64,000 nt of DNA from the NCBI RefSeq assembly GCF_002926065.1, contig NZ_PREZ01000002.1:372001-436000 (forward strand). Reading direction: 5' to 3'. The DNA comes from Jeotgalibacillus proteolyticus. GTDB lineage: Bacteria > Bacillota > Bacilli > Bacillales > Jeotgalibacillaceae. The translations under genes and the position numbers were made by a program. The notes under the pieces were generated by a model that saw only the letters and a list, made by a program, of their open reading frames with translations, made no database searches and was not told the origin of the DNA. Below are positions 29,550 to 40,302 of this stretch, piece by piece (position 1 is the first letter of the stretch; each line of letters begins with the position of its first letter).

Positions 29550-30027
29550 TTCCCAGATGCAGGCCTTGAGTCATAAGTCACGATGTCCCAGTGAACAAAG
29601 GGCGTCCACTTGGCCACCGTGCCTTATGCTAGTCGGGGCTGAACGAGCGCCTTTCGCTTTTACTCTATCCAGCTCCAACGGGCAGCTCCTCGGATCGTAA
29701 GCCACTCAGCCATTCAGGCAAAAAGCGCCTGATTGGCTGATTGTCTTACGTCTGTCGGAGCTAAACGCCCGTTTCCGCTTTTACTTTATCCAGCTCCAGC
29801 AGGCAGGGGCTCGAGTCATAAGCTACCCTGCCCAGTAGGCAAAAAGCGCCTACTAGTGCAGGGTGGCTTATGCTTGTCGCCCCTTAACGCCTGTTTCCGC
29901 TTTACTCTATCCAGCTCCAGCAGGCAGGGGCTCGAGTCATAAGTCATCCCGCCCAATAGGCAAAGAGCGCCTATGTGTGCGGGCTGCCTTATGCTTGTCG
30001 CCCCTTAACGCCTGTTTCCGCTTTTAC
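29550..30027. repeat. four tandem copies of a ~121-bp palindromic repeat
   Basis: Copies at about 29550-29662, 29663-29783, 29784-29904 and 29905-30027, all in one orientation. Shared edges are TATCCAGCTCCA and GCCTGTTTCCGCTTTTAC. Each copy folds as two stacked stems: an outer arm from CATAAG (or CGTAAG) to CTTATG (or CTTACG) and an inner arm ...GGC(AAAAAGC)GCC.... The arm sequences differ between copies but remain complementary. The array fills the hemX-hemC gap and ends 1 nt from the hemX stop codon. No ORF of substance was found in it. Confidence 0.92.
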
Positions 30028-30028
30028 A

Positions 30029-30862
30029 TTACATATACCAAAAGTGGAAGGAGGACCATCTGCTGCCGAGGAGGAAGTTGATTAGGAGACAAAGGAATGC
30101 TGCTATATTCAGCATAGCCAAGGATTTCCCGGTCAATCCCTTTCCTGCTTTCATATATAAAAATACTCCGTAAATGGTGAGGATCAGGAATGACCCTACA
30201 ATTTTCACGTCATACCAGATCATGTAAGGCAATGTGATGACGGCCCATTGAACTCCGAGGATCAAGCTGAGCAGGAGCATTGGAAAGCCTATCACATTTA
30301 AAATAAATGAACTTTTTTCAAGACGTGACAGGTCTGTAATTCTTTGAAGTTTCTGCCCCCACTTTTTTTGCTTCAGCAAACGGTATTGCAATACGTACAG
30401 CACTGAAAATACGACCGATAAGGAAAAAGCTGCATAGGACAGCAGGGCGATTGTAATATGAATGAGCAATAGTTCAGACATCAGACGCTCGGCTGCTGCA
30501 TTTGTTGAAACCTGAATAGGTGCAAATGTATGGATGGCCATGAATATAAACCCAATTACATTGACAAAAAAAACGGTGAAGTCCACACGCATTAGACGAT
30601 TAATCGCTAATGACAGTGTGACCAACACCCATGCATAAAAATAAATTCCCTCAAAAAGTGTTAACACAGGAAATCTGCCAGTTCTGGTCATATAGAAAAA
30701 CAAAAAAACGGTCTGAAGAACCCAAACAATAGCTAAAAGCCAGAAGGCAAGTCTGTTAGCCTTCTGGTTTTTCTGTAAAAAATCCATAAAATACAACAGT
30801 ACACTTACTGCGTAAAGGATAATCATTATCTCGTGCAAGCGGGTCATCGTTAGTTCAGTCAT
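30029..30862 (-). CDS. hemX: HemX, integral membrane protein of the heme operon
   Basis: 277-residue membrane protein with about eight hydrophobic helices, of the cytochrome c assembly (CcsA-like) family. In B. subtilis HemX lowers the amount of glutamyl-tRNA reductase (HemA), so it acts as a brake on heme synthesis. Key family stretch: LLIHITIALLSYAAFSLSVVFSVLYVLQYRLLK, with histidines in transmembrane segments. SD GAGGG precedes the ATG. It lies between hemA and hemC. Confidence 0.94.
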   Translation of the reverse strand: MTELTMTRLHEIMIILYAVSVLLYFMDFLQKNQKANRLAFWLLAIVWVLQTVFLFFYMTRTGRFPVLTLFEGIYFYAWVLVTLSLAINRLMRVDFTVFFVNVIGFIFMAIHTFAPIQVSTNAAAERLMSELLLIHITIALLSYAAFSLSVVFSVLYVLQYRLLKQKKWGQKLQRITDLSRLEKSSFILNVIGFPMLLLSLILGVQWAVITLPYMIWYDVKIVGSFLILTIYGVFLYMKAGKGLTGKSLAMLNIAAFLCLLINFLLGSRWSSFHFWYM

Positions 30863-30876
30863 CTGTTATCCCTCGT

Positions 30877-32229
30877 TTAGGGCTGTAAGGAAAGCTTTGG
30901 CTGCTGCTTAATCATCCAGTCAGCTTCTTTATTTATCTCAGAATCCTGCAGTGTGCCTTTTACCTGTTCTTCAAGATTAAAGATTTTCATAAAGAGCTCA
31001 AGCTTTTCGTCTCCGTCCGGCAAAGCAGCCAGTTCCTTCGCCTGTAAGATCGGGTCCTTTAACAGCTGATTTATAATACTCTTTGTGTGCTTGTTTAAAA
31101 TTTTTCGTTCGCGATCAGTCAGACTCGGCATTTTGCGTTCAATGCTCTGCATTGTTTCCGCCTGGACGACAAGTGCTTTTTCACGAAGAGCAGAAATAAC
31201 AGGCACAACTCCCAGCATGTTCAGCCATTCTTTAAAATTAACAATGGTCTCTTCAACCATAATTTCAATCGCTTCAGCAGCCTGCTTGCGTTCAGCAAGA
31301 TTTGCCTGCACGATTCCTTCCAAATCATCAATATCATATAAAAATACGTTCTCTAATTCATTAATAGAGGGATCAAGGTCACGCGGAACCGCGATGTCTA
31401 CCATAAAAAACGGACGTCCCTTGCGCATACTCTCTACATGCGTCATTAGCTCTTTATCAATAATAGCTTCTTTGGAGCCAGTGGAAGTGATAAGAATATC
31501 TGCTTCCATTAATGCGCATTGCAATTCACGAAGCTGCTTCGCTTTTCCATTAAATTTGGCTGCAAGCAGTTGAGCTTTTTCAAATGTACGGTTAATCACA
31601 GTAATCTGAGTTGCACCGCTGCCCTGTAAATTTTGAATAGCAAGCTCGCCCATTTTCCCTGCACCAAGAATTAATACATGCTTTTTGTTCAGGTCGCCAA
31701 ATATTTTTTTGGCAAGCTCAACAGCAGCATACGAAACTGAAACAGCATTAGACGCGATATCGGTCTCCGAATGTGCTTTTTTCGCAAGTGTAATTGCCTG
31801 TTTAAAAAGTTCATTGAATACAGTTCCGGTAGCCCCTACTTCCTGGGCTCCCAAAAAGCTTTTGCGGACCTGTCCAAGTATCTGAGTTTCCCCGACGATC
31901 ATGGAGTCGAGTCCGCAGCTTACCTTAAATAGATGCTCCATAGCACCGTCTTTTTCATATATAAATAAATAAGGGCTGAATTCTTCTTTATCAATACCAA
32001 ACCAATTTGCTAGAAATTCTTTAATATAATAACGACCTGTATGAAGCTGATCAACGACTGCATAGATTTCCGTACGGTTACATGTCGATACAATCACGTT
32101 TTCCAATATGCTTTTTTTCGTCTGCAGAGACGCCATCGCATGCTGGAGATCCGCTTCCTGGAAAGAAAGACGCTCTCTTATCTCAACAGGGGCCGTTTTG
32201 TAATTCAATCCTACCACTAAAATGTGCAT
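30877..32229 (-). CDS. hemA: glutamyl-tRNA reductase
   Basis: First enzyme of the C5 heme pathway; reduces glutamyl-tRNA to glutamate-1-semialdehyde. 450 residues. Catalytic Cys in [13 protein letters not shown] near residue 50, [14 protein letters not shown] site [13 protein letters not shown], and the C-terminal dimerisation domain. First gene of hemAXCDBL. GGGGGTG is the candidate SD, at long spacing. Confidence 0.97.
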   Translation of the reverse strand: MHILVVGLNYKTAPVEIRERLSFQEADLQHAMASLQTKKSILENVIVSTCNRTEIYAVVDQLHTGRYYIKEFLANWFGIDKEEFSPYLFIYEKDGAMEHLFKVSCGLDSMIVGETQILGQVRKSFLGAQEVGATGTVFNELFKQAITLAKKAHSETDIASNAVSVSYAAVELAKKIFGDLNKKHVLILGAGKMGELAIQNLQGSGATQITVINRTFEKAQLLAAKFNGKAKQLRELQCALMEADILITSTGSKEAIIDKELMTHVESMRKGRPFFMVDIAVPRDLDPSINELENVFLYDIDDLEGIVQANLAERKQAAEAIEIMVEETIVNFKEWLNMLGVVPVISALREKALVVQAETMQSIERKMPSLTDRERKILNKHTKSIINQLLKDPILQAKELAALPDGDEKLELFMKIFNLEEQVKGTLQDSEINKEADWMIKQQPKLSLQP

Positions 32230-32545
32230 GTTTTGAAAGACACCCCCAGAATGTAATCACTACTTCTATTATAACATGCTAATAATCGATACTTTATTCC
32301 AATTGTGAACATAACTTGAAACCAGTTTCGACTGCATTAGCCACGTTTTTGCATAGTCTCCGAAAATTCTCCAGAGTCGCACAACTATGCAACAATATAT
32401 ATCCTTATTCAGCGTACCAAAGTGCATGCACCGTTTCAACTGTTCAGCTCATTTTCCAGAATGTTACGTTCTCTAGCTATTATTACCTATGAAGTCAATA
32501 TTAAAACCTGAATAAAGGGTAATTTTCGTTTATTTCATCATTTAA
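32230..32545. other. hemA upstream intergenic region
   Basis: 316 bp between hemA and the ysxC terminator. A minus-strand TATAAT at 32268-32273 is the likely hemA -10; the -35 is weak. I see no ORF, hairpin array or known leader in the rest. A PerR box, known for B. subtilis hemA, was looked for around 32260-32290 and only a poor match was found. Confidence 0.5.
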
Positions 32546-32582
32546 AAAACCCCGCTCTCCTATTAAGGATAACGGGGTTTTA
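32546..32582 (-). terminator. lonA-ysxC terminator
   Basis: Minus-strand AAAACCCCG ... CGGGGTTTTTT hairpin, ending with T run, just after the ysxC stop. Confidence 0.88.
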
Positions 32583-32593
32583 CTATTATTATT

Positions 32594-33181
32594 CTAATCA
32601 TTCATATAGTCAGTTATAAATTTCCACGCTTCATCTTTACCAAGACCTGTTTCCGATGAGAACAGGATCAATGCATCGCCATCTTCAATTTGAAGAGCTT
32701 TTCTTGTAACCGCTAAATGCTTTTGCCATTTGCCTTTTGGAATTTTGTCCGCCTTCGTCGCCACAACCAGACAGGGGATATCAAAATGCTTTAAAAAGTC
32801 ATACATCATAATATCGTCTTTAGTTGGAGGGTGTCTGAGGTCAACAATCAGGACAACTGCTTTTAACGGCTTGCGGTCTGTCATGTATGTTTCAATCATT
32901 TTTCCCCAGGCAGCTCTTTCAGACTTTGAAACCTTTGCATAGCCGTATCCCGGGACATCCACAAAATAGAGCAGTTCATTTAACAGATAAAAATTAAGCG
33001 TCTGCGTTTTTCCAGGCTTGGAGGATATTCTCGCTAAGGATTTTCGGTTAATCATTTTATTGATAAACGATGATTTCCCTACGTTAGAACGCCCAGCAAG
33101 AGCGAACTCAGGAAGCTCGCCCTCCGGGTATTGCTCTGGTTTTACCGCACTTATCACAATTTCTGATTTCGTTATTTTCAT
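32594..33181 (-). CDS. ysxC: ribosome biogenesis GTPase YsxC (EngB)
   Basis: Essential small GTPase for 50S maturation. 195 residues. G1 [14 protein letters not shown]2/G3 [12 protein letters not shown] and [13 protein letters not shown]4 TKADKI, G5 SSETG. The ATG overlaps the lonA stop (ATGA), so the two are translationally coupled, as in B. subtilis. Confidence 0.97.
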   Translation of the reverse strand: MKITKSEIVISAVKPEQYPEGELPEFALAGRSNVGKSSFINKMINRKSLARISSKPGKTQTLNFYLLNELLYFVDVPGYGYAKVSKSERAAWGKMIETYMTDRKPLKAVVLIVDLRHPPTKDDIMMYDFLKHFDIPCLVVATKADKIPKGKWQKHLAVTRKALQIEDGDALILFSSETGLGKDEAWKFITDYMND

Positions 33182-35499
33182 TTTTTGTCTCCTAATGCAC
33201 GCTCAAGAACTTCATCCACATGAGAAACAGGTATAAACGTTAGTTCACTTCGTACGCTTTCTGGAATATCATCAATATCCCGTTCGTTATCTTTCGGCAT
33301 GATGATCGTGGTTAATCCCGCACGATGGGCACTTAATGTTTTCTCCTTCAACCCTCCAATTGGAAGGACCCTGCCACGGAGTGTTACTTCACCTGTCATC
33401 CCGATTTCCCGTTTGATCGGACGGTTTGTAAGGGCTGAAACCAGCGCTGTAACAATGGTGATCCCTGCTGAAGGACCATCCTTTGGCACAGCTCCCTCAG
33501 GCACGTGAATATGGATGTCATATTTCTCGTGAAACTGCTCTTCAAGATTTAATTCCCGGGCTTTAGAGCGTACGAATGAAAATGCAGTCTGCGCAGATTC
33601 TTTCATAACATCCCCAAGCTTACCAGTAAGAACAAGCTTGCCTTTACCTGGTGACAAAGAAACTTCAATTTGGAGAGTATCCCCGCCAACTGTTGTGTAA
33701 GCGAGTCCGGTAGCGACACCGATCTGGTCTTCTGTTTCAGCCTGGCCATAACGGAATTTTCTTTTACCAAGAAAATCAGAAACAGTTGTTTCTTTTACGA
33801 CAACACGTTTCTTCTCTCCACCGACTATGATCTTAGCCGCTTTACGGCAGATTGCAGCAAGCTGTCTTTCTAAACCGCGCACGCCTGCTTCACGGGTATG
33901 GTAACGGACGATTTCCTGAATTGCTTCATCGCGCATCTGAAGTTTGCTTTTATTTAAACCGTGCTCTTTTAATTGTTTTGGAAGAAGATGCGTTCTTGCA
34001 ATATTTATTTTTTCAAGCTCCGTATAACCGGCAATATTAATTATCTCCATCCGGTCGCGCAATGGTCCGGGTATGGTGGATAAATTGTTTGCCGTTGCAA
34101 TAAAAAGAACATTTGATAAGTCGTATGGTTCCTCGAGATAATGATCACTGAATGAATTATTTTGCTCAGGATCGAGGACCTCGAGCATTGCTGAAGAAGG
34201 GTCGCCTCTGAAATCATTTGACATTTTATCAATCTCATCAAGCAGGAAAACAGGGTTGATTGTTGAGGCTTTTTTCATTCCCTGAATAATCCTTCCCGGC
34301 ATCGCTCCTACATATGTTCTGCGGTGTCCGCGTATTTCGGATTCATCTCTTACCCCGCCAAGTGAGACCCGTACAAACTTCCTTCCGATTGACTCAGCAA
34401 TGGATCTGGCTAAGCTCGTTTTACCAACTCCCGGAGGGCCGGCAAGACATAGTATCGGTCCTTTTAAGGATTGTGTCAGCTGCTGGACAGCCAGATACTC
34501 CAATACGCGCTCTTTAACTTTTTCAAGACCATAATGATCTCTGTTTAAAATGTCCTCGGCACGTTTAATATCAAGATCGTCTTCGGTTGACTTCATCCAT
34601 GGGACGGTAATCAGCCAATCAATATAATTTCTGATTACAGAGCTTTCAGCTGAAGTGGAAGGGATTTTTTCATAGCGGTCTAATTCCTTCATAGCAATTT
34701 TCAAAACCGATTCAGGCATTTCAGCATCCTTGATCCGTTTAGCTAAATCAGCAACCTCGCCTGTTTTGCCATCCTTGTCACCCAGCTCTTTTTGGATCGC
34801 TTTCATCTGCTCTCTCAGGTAGTATTCCTTTTGAGTGCGCTCCATTGATTTTTTAACACGCTGCCCGATTTTTTTCTCCAGGCTTAAAACCTCTTTTTCG
34901 TTATTAATGGTCTCAATTACCCGGGTAATGCGTTTTTTAATATCTGTGGTATTTAAAAGCTCCTGTTTTAATTTAAGCTTTAACGGCAGATGAGAAGCAA
35001 TAATATCTGCAAGTCTTCCTGGCTCCTCAATATCCGTTACCGTATTTAATGTCTCAGTGGAAACCTTTTTGGAAAGGCTGATATATTGCTCAAAATAATC
35101 CACCAGTGTACGCATAAGAGCTTCAAGCTCTGCTGATTTATCAGGGGAGTCAGGCAATGATTCCACCTCTACTGTATAATGGGTATCCTCTTCAAGAAAT
35201 GACGTGATTTTTGCCCGTTCGAGACCCTCAACAAGCACCCGAATGGTTCCGTTAGGCAGCTTTAGCATCTGCTTAACCTTTGTTAAGGTTCCCATTGAAT
35301 AAAGGTCCGCCTGATCCGGCTGATCTACTGTCATGTCCTTCTGTGTTGAAAGAAAAATCAAGTGATTATCCATCATGGCTTTTTCAAGCGCCTGTACAGA
35401 GCGCTCCCGTCCTACATCTAAATGCAGAACCATCGTTGGATATACCAGCAGGCCCCGCAGCGGCAGGAGCGGGACGGTATAATTTGTTTTATCTGACAT
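33178..35499 (-). CDS. lonA: ATP-dependent protease La
   Basis: Cytosolic AAA+ protease. 773 residues: N-terminal substrate domain (1-200), coiled coil, ATPase with Walker [14 protein letters not shown] and Walker [13 protein letters not shown], and the C-terminal Ser-Lys protease domain with [11 protein letters not shown] (Ser near 678) and [15 protein letters not shown] (Lys near 721). SD GGAGGTG precedes the ATG. The neighbouring lonB of B. subtilis is absent. Confidence 0.98.
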   Translation of the reverse strand: MSDKTNYTVPLLPLRGLLVYPTMVLHLDVGRERSVQALEKAMMDNHLIFLSTQKDMTVDQPDQADLYSMGTLTKVKQMLKLPNGTIRVLVEGLERAKITSFLEEDTHYTVEVESLPDSPDKSAELEALMRTLVDYFEQYISLSKKVSTETLNTVTDIEEPGRLADIIASHLPLKLKLKQELLNTTDIKKRITRVIETINNEKEVLSLEKKIGQRVKKSMERTQKEYYLREQMKAIQKELGDKDGKTGEVADLAKRIKDAEMPESVLKIAMKELDRYEKIPSTSAESSVIRNYIDWLITVPWMKSTEDDLDIKRAEDILNRDHYGLEKVKERVLEYLAVQQLTQSLKGPILCLAGPPGVGKTSLARSIAESIGRKFVRVSLGGVRDESEIRGHRRTYVGAMPGRIIQGMKKASTINPVFLLDEIDKMSNDFRGDPSSAMLEVLDPEQNNSFSDHYLEEPYDLSNVLFIATANNLSTIPGPLRDRMEIINIAGYTELEKINIARTHLLPKQLKEHGLNKSKLQMRDEAIQEIVRYHTREAGVRGLERQLAAICRKAAKIIVGGEKKRVVVKETTVSDFLGKRKFRYGQAETEDQIGVATGLAYTTVGGDTLQIEVSLSPGKGKLVLTGKLGDVMKESAQTAFSFVRSKARELNLEEQFHEKYDIHIHVPEGAVPKDGPSAGITIVTALVSALTNRPIKREIGMTGEVTLRGRVLPIGGLKEKTLSAHRAGLTTIIMPKDNERDIDDIPESVRSELTFIPVSHVDEVLERALGDKK

Positions 35500-35646
35500 A
35501 TTGCTGCACCTCCATTACGCTAAAGACCTGAAGCATTTCCATCCAAGTCAAAAAACGGTTTTAAAATTACAAAAATCAAATTTTTAAGATGTAGTTACTG
35601 TACCCTTTTCTAAGGTCCAGCATCCATCATATCCGCTCATAATGGC

Positions 35647-35685
35647 AAAAAAAACTGACTCGATAGTGGGTCTAACGAGTCAGCC
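35647..35685 (-). terminator. clpX terminator
   Basis: Minus-strand stem CTGACTCG/CGAGTCAG (35676-35683 with 35655-35662), then a run of T, 15 nt after the clpX stop. Confidence 0.88.
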
Positions 35686-35700
35686 TCCAGAATCATATCA

Positions 35701-36972
35701 TTAGGCAGATGTTTTTTGTTCGTCACTAGGTCCGATTTTCGTTCCGTCTTCCAGAACGAGGATTGGACGTTCGTTTCTTTCAACCGTATCCTTCGTAATA
35801 ATACATTTTTTAATATCATCACGCGATGGCAGGTCAAACATGACATCCAGCATAATGTTTTCAATAATTGAGCGCAGTCCGCGTGCTCCTGTTTTCCGCT
35901 CAATTGCATTGCGGGATATTTCCAGAAGGGCTTCTTCCTCAAACTCAAGATTCACATCGTCAAGCTCAAGCATTTTTTGATATTGCTTGACCAATGCATT
36001 TTTTGGTTTTGTTAAAATAGAAACTAGCGCTTCCTCATCGAGCTGCTCCAGTGTAGCAGTAACAGGAAGACGTCCGATAAACTCAGGAATCAGACCAAAT
36101 TTCAATAAGTCTTCCGGAACCAGCTTGGAAAGCAGTTCTTTTTCTTTAATGTCCCCTTTATTCGGGTCAGAGCCAAATCCAATTACCTTTTGTCCAAGTC
36201 TGCGCTTAACAATTTGGTCTACACCGTCAAATGCGCCGCCGCAGATGAAAAGGATATTCGTTGTATCGATCTGGATAAATTCCTGATGAGGATGCTTACG
36301 GCCGCCCTGCGGTGGAACGCTGGCTGTTGTTCCCTCAAGGATCTTAAGCAGTGCCTGCTGAACGCCTTCACCGGAGACATCACGTGTAATTGATGGGTTC
36401 TCAGATTTACGGGCAACTTTATCAATTTCATCAATATAGATAATGCCTTTTTCCGCACGCTCAACATCATAGTCTGCTGACTGAATCAGTTTAAGCAGAA
36501 TATTTTCAACATCCTCTCCTACATAGCCTGCTTCCGTTAAAGAAGTGGCATCTGCAATTGCAAAAGGAACGTTCAAAATTCTTGCAAGTGTCTGCGCAAG
36601 GAGGGTTTTACCGGAACCTGTTGGTCCAATTAGACAAATATTACTTTTTGAGAGCTCTACGTCATCAACCTTGCTGTTGGAATTAATCCGTTTGTAGTGA
36701 TTGTAGACGGCTACAGAAAGCGATTTCTTGGCTCTTTCCTGTCCTATTACATATTCATCTAAAATGCCCAGAATTTCTTTTGGCTTAGGAACGTCCTTAA
36801 ATTCTACTTCTTCTTCAGTACCCAGCTCTTCTTCCACAATCTCTGTGCAAAGCTCAATACATTCGTCGCAAATATAAACGCCAGGCCCGGCTACTAATTT
36901 ACGAACCTGTTCCTGCGTTTTTCCACAAAAAGAACATTTAAGCTGTCCTTTTTCATCATTAAATTTAAACAT
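35701..36972 (-). CDS. clpX: ClpXP protease ATPase subunit ClpX
   Basis: Hexameric unfoldase that feeds ClpP. 423 residues from the chosen start. N-terminal C4 zinc domain ([19 protein letters not shown] then CDECI), Walker [18 protein letters not shown], Walker [12 protein letters not shown], pore loop GYVGEDVE and ClpP-contacting IGF region (KVIGFGSD). The frame opens at 36993; AGGGGTG stands 6 nt before ATG 36972 ([13 protein letters not shown]), the family start. Confidence 0.98.
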   Translation of the reverse strand: MFKFNDEKGQLKCSFCGKTQEQVRKLVAGPGVYICDECIELCTEIVEEELGTEEEVEFKDVPKPKEILGILDEYVIGQERAKKSLSVAVYNHYKRINSNSKVDDVELSKSNICLIGPTGSGKTLLAQTLARILNVPFAIADATSLTEAGYVGEDVENILLKLIQSADYDVERAEKGIIYIDEIDKVARKSENPSITRDVSGEGVQQALLKILEGTTASVPPQGGRKHPHQEFIQIDTTNILFICGGAFDGVDQIVKRRLGQKVIGFGSDPNKGDIKEKELLSKLVPEDLLKFGLIPEFIGRLPVTATLEQLDEEALVSILTKPKNALVKQYQKMLELDDVNLEFEEEALLEISRNAIERKTGARGLRSIIENIMLDVMFDLPSRDDIKKCIITKDTVERNERPILVLEDGTKIGPSDEQKTSA

Positions 36973-37181
36973 TAATTTCACCCCTTGTTTCAAACTAACA
37001 TCATACTTGTGATGTACTAAAATGGCAATTATTATGCTCGGGAAGACCCCTTATTACCAAAGACTGTCTGTGATATGAATTGTACCACAGGGTTGTAGCA
37101 GACGAAACTAACATATACTGCAGAATATGGATTTCGTAATTTTTGTCCAGCGGACTATGTAATATCAAGGTTTATATGTAG

Positions 37182-37216
37182 AAAACAAGGCACGAACTAT
37201 TTCGCGCCTTGCAGCT
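37182..37216 (-). terminator. tig terminator
   Basis: Minus-strand hairpin CAAGGCGCGAA/TTCGTGCCTTG with TTTTC after it, downstream of the tig stop. Confidence 0.75.
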
Positions 37217-37228
37217 TCTTATATACTA

Positions 37229-38518
37229 TTATGCAACAGGTTGGCTATTTTCTACAAGAAAATCGATTGCTTTTTGAATTCTTAAATCATTTTCAAGTAC
37301 TTCTGTAGATCCGCCAAGGGCTGTTTTAATTTGGTCAAGTGACATACCAAATTGTTCAGTCATTTTGTTTAGCTCGTTATTTACATCTTCTTCTGTAACA
37401 GTAATATTTTCTTCATCAGCAATTGCTTCGAGTGTCAGGTTTGTACGAACACGTTTTGAAGCATCTTCTTTCATTTGAGTGCGTAATGCTTCTTCGTCCT
37501 GTCCGCTAAACTGGAAGTATAACTCAAGGTTCATTCCCTGTGATGAAAGACGCTGTTCAAATTCTTGAAGCATGCGGTCAACCTCAGTTGTAATCATGGC
37601 TTCAGGCACTTCGATTTCAGCATTTTGAGAAGCTTGTTCTAAAAGTGAATCACGTAAAGTCGCTTCAGCATTATTTTTCTTCTGCTCTTCTAGGCGATTT
37701 TTTGTTTTCTCTTTAAGCTGCTCAAGAGATTCCACTTCTTCATCTGCATCCTTTGCGAATTCATCATCAAGCGCAGGAAGCTCCTTCGCTTTGATTTCAT
37801 GAATTTTCACTTTGAATACAGCAGGTTTTCCTGCAAGCTCTTCAGCGTGGTATTCTTCAGGGAAGTTAACTTCCACATCTTTTTCATCTCCAGCAGAAAG
37901 ACCGACAAGCTGCTCTTCGAAGCCAGGAATGAATGAGCCAGAACCGATTTCAAGTGAGTAGTTTTCTGCCTGGCCGCCTTCAAAGGCTTCCCCGTTTACA
38001 AATCCTTCAAAATCAAGTGTAACAGTATCGCCATTTTCTACAGAGCCTTCCTCTTTTACAACAAGCTCAGCCTGACGCTCCTGAATCGTTTTAAGCTCAG
38101 CAGCAACATCTTCTTCTGTTACTTCTGTTTCAAGTTTCTCCACTTTTAAGCCTTTGTATTCACCAAGCTTAACCTCTGGTTTAACTGTAACTTTAGCAGT
38201 GAAAATAAGTTCTTTTCCTTTTTCCATTTGCTCTACATCAATCTCCGGGCGATCAACCGGCAAAATACCAGCTTCCTCTACCGCATTTGCATAAGCTTCA
38301 GGCAGGATCAGGTCAAGAGCATCCTGATAAAGTGATTCTACTCCGAAACGCTTTTCGAACATTTGACGCGGCATTTTCCCTTTACGGAATCCAGGTACGT
38401 TAATTTGTTTAACAACCTTTTTAAATGCATCGTCCAATCCTTTATTCACTGTTTCAGCATTAACTTCAACAGTAAGTACTCCAACATTACCTTCTTGTTT
38501 TTCCCATTTTGCTGACAT
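37229..38518 (-). CDS. tig: trigger factor
   Basis: Ribosome-bound chaperone with peptidyl-prolyl isomerase activity. 429 residues: N-terminal ribosome-binding domain with signature [19 protein letters not shown] near 45, central FKBP-type domain (about 165-245, [22 protein letters not shown]), C-terminal chaperone arms rich in charged helices. The frame opens at 38539; GGAGGG 8 nt before ATG 38518 gives [11 protein letters not shown], the usual start. Confidence 0.97.
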   Translation of the reverse strand: MSAKWEKQEGNVGVLTVEVNAETVNKGLDDAFKKVVKQINVPGFRKGKMPRQMFEKRFGVESLYQDALDLILPEAYANAVEEAGILPVDRPEIDVEQMEKGKELIFTAKVTVKPEVKLGEYKGLKVEKLETEVTEEDVAAELKTIQERQAELVVKEEGSVENGDTVTLDFEGFVNGEAFEGGQAENYSLEIGSGSFIPGFEEQLVGLSAGDEKDVEVNFPEEYHAEELAGKPAVFKVKIHEIKAKELPALDDEFAKDADEEVESLEQLKEKTKNRLEEQKKNNAEATLRDSLLEQASQNAEIEVPEAMITTEVDRMLQEFEQRLSSQGMNLELYFQFSGQDEEALRTQMKEDASKRVRTNLTLEAIADEENITVTEEDVNNELNKMTEQFGMSLDQIKTALGGSTEVLENDLRIQKAIDFLVENSQPVA

Positions 38519-38675
38519 ACTCAATTCCCTCCAACACATCTATAATAATTTTTTAATGGATTCACGCTGATAGCGATGAAAACGTTGACTCTGTCGATTT
38601 TGGCATTACGAGCCCCATTATGCAACCATTACATTATAACATAGCTTATAACTCTTTCAACCGGTATGAATAACT

Positions 38676-39647
38676 TCATACAATAGGAACCATTTCCAGC
38701 GTTTCGATTTCATCTGCAACGCCTTCCATTTCTTCTTCATCCCATTCCATCTCTACTCCCATATATCTTTCGGCCAGGTGCAGATAGGCTCTTGAGATAA
38801 TCTCTTGATCCTGTTCAATCCATGAGTAGGGATAGAGTAAAAATTGATGGCGCTTGATAATATCAACTGCCAATTCAACCAGATTAGGATCTTCATGTCC
38901 AGCCTGCTGCTGGATTTGTGCAACAACCGATTGAAAAAACTCACTTTCAAATGGATCCTGCAATTGACTTGGAGACACTGTGCTTTTTTGCCCCCACTTC
39001 TCAACCTCTACCTCATCCTTGACACCTTGCTCCCTTAATACATTTAACAGCATGGTTTTAATGAAGGGATGGGTTTCTTTTACTTTAATTAATTCAATAA
39101 TAGACATTTTGATAGGATGTATATTTTGTTTCGACAGGTTGGCTGCCTGAACCATTTGCTGTTCTAAATCTTTATGCAGAACCAAATCATCCAACGAGGT
39201 TTCTCTCTGCTCCTCCTGCTGATCCTGCTTCCGGCTGATAGAAAGAAGGTGATTAAACCGTTCAGCCCGCTCTGGAGTGAGTATCCCTTCATCCATTACC
39301 GTTTGGATAGTAGAGGCAATTTTGTCATGGTCCTTCAGCTGAAACAAATTCATAATATACAATTCTAGTGTTTCCTCATAATCCCCGAGGCCCTCACGAA
39401 GCATTTTTTCACATAATTCCTTTGCTTCCTGCCACCTGTGATCTTCATATAGGGCGACAGCCAACGATGTTGTGGTTACCGGGTCATCTTTATCCATCTC
39501 AAATGCTTCCATTAAGAGAGAGATTGCTTCCTCGTGCTGCTGATCCTGCAGTTTTTCCAATCCTCTTTCAACAAGCCGGTCTTTTAGCTTCGGGAAAGGA
39601 ATAATTTTTTTATCCTGGTTTGATTCACTTCCGGGACGTTTTGGCAC
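38676..39647 (-). CDS. ysoA: TPR-repeat protein, YsoA type
   Basis: 323-residue cytosolic protein with tetratricopeptide-like repeats in the first 120 residues (GLEKLQDQQHEEAISLLMEAFEMDKDDPVT, then TTSLAVALYEDHRWQEAKELCEKML). The rest is helical and acidic, with no known catalytic motif. GTG start with AAGGGTGG 7 nt upstream. Upstream of tig in the same direction, as ysoA is in B. subtilis. Molecular role unknown. Confidence 0.85.
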   Translation of the reverse strand: MPKRPGSESNQDKKIIPFPKLKDRLVERGLEKLQDQQHEEAISLLMEAFEMDKDDPVTTTSLAVALYEDHRWQEAKELCEKMLREGLGDYEETLELYIMNLFQLKDHDKIASTIQTVMDEGILTPERAERFNHLLSISRKQDQQEEQRETSLDDLVLHKDLEQQMVQAANLSKQNIHPIKMSIIELIKVKETHPFIKTMLLNVLREQGVKDEVEVEKWGQKSTVSPSQLQDPFESEFFQSVVAQIQQQAGHEDPNLVELAVDIIKRHQFLLYPYSWIEQDQEIISRAYLHLAERYMGVEMEWDEEEMEGVADEIETLEMVPIV

Positions 39648-39788
39648 AAAGTATCCACCCTTTTCATTTTAGTAGGTGATTTGAGTTTAGCATGAGTTCC
39701 TTAAAAACCAAAACAAGAAGGCAGACGAGCTTTAAAGCTTTGATTTCTGACTGGTTAAATCAGGAACAGCCTGCTTTTCTTATAAGCC

Positions 39789-40079
39789 TTACTTTGAAAA
39801 AAGCTCTCCTATAACCCATAAGAAAAATGGTGCCACCAGACCAACTGACCATTTAAAGCGGGATTCCAGCGCCTGGAGGTCTCTTGTGTTTATTTGCCCG
39901 TCCCTTGACACCGCCTCTGCCTTTCCTTCCGCTTTATCAGCAAGTAAATAGGCTTCATCTGCAAGTTTCTCAATTCTAAGAAACCCATTCTGCTTTTCAT
40001 CCATCCGGGCCATCCATTGCTCCAGTTTTCTCATATCCTCTGATAATTTTTTGATCTCGGCATTGCTTTGCTCAGCCAT
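39789..40079 (-). CDS. XhlA/holin-associated-like small membrane protein
   Basis: 96-residue protein: charged coiled coil (residues about 5-75, IKKLSEDMRKLEQWMARMDEK...) then one C-terminal transmembrane helix (WSVGLVAPFFLWVIGELF) and a lysine end. This layout is that of XhlA-type haemolysin/holin accessory proteins of phage-like elements; I am inferring the family from layout only. The frame opens at 40112; AGGAGGTG lies 6 nt before ATG 40079. It follows the sigma factor gene on the same strand after a 223-bp gap. It could also be an ordinary small membrane anchor. Confidence 0.65.
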   Translation of the reverse strand: MAEQSNAEIKKLSEDMRKLEQWMARMDEKQNGFLRIEKLADEAYLLADKAEGKAEAVSRDGQINTRDLQALESRFKWSVGLVAPFFLWVIGELFSK

Positions 40080-40240
40080 ATTGGCACCTCCTATTTTTTT
40101 CAACCTGTTCAAATCAGTTTTCCACTAATCTATTAATCATCCAGGAATAGGAATATATGTTTGTAGGTTCAAAGCCTTGTTTTAGTATTTTGCTAATCTC
40201 TCGGTTTAAAAATAAATAAGGGTGTGTATAATTGAACTAT

Positions 40241-40300
40241 GAGATGTGGTTCTTTAATTTAAAAAACACATCTCATTCCCTGGAACGTAGTTTTACGTTC
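40241..40300. repeat. two adjacent hairpins between sigma-like gene and XhlA-like gene
   Basis: GAGATGTG (40241-40248) pairs with 40267-40274, and GAACGTA (40283-40289) pairs with 40294-40300, which ends 2 nt from the sigma gene stop. TTTT follows the second hairpin in plus direction; the minus direction has a T run between arms of the first. Could be a weak bidirectional terminator or a regulatory structure. Confidence 0.6.
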
Positions 40301-40302
40301 TT

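Noticed and set aside
29550-30027. CRISPR array
   Set aside because: Four long palindromic units in direct contact, no short repeats with unique spacers and no cas genes.
29733-30081. Plus-strand ORFs with repeated LYPAPAGRGSSHK peptide
   Set aside because: The peptide repeats only because the DNA repeat does; no SD and the phase breaks between copies.
32255-32300. PerR box in the hemA promoter
   Set aside because: Best alignment to TTATAATnATTATAA matches only about 8 of 14 positions.
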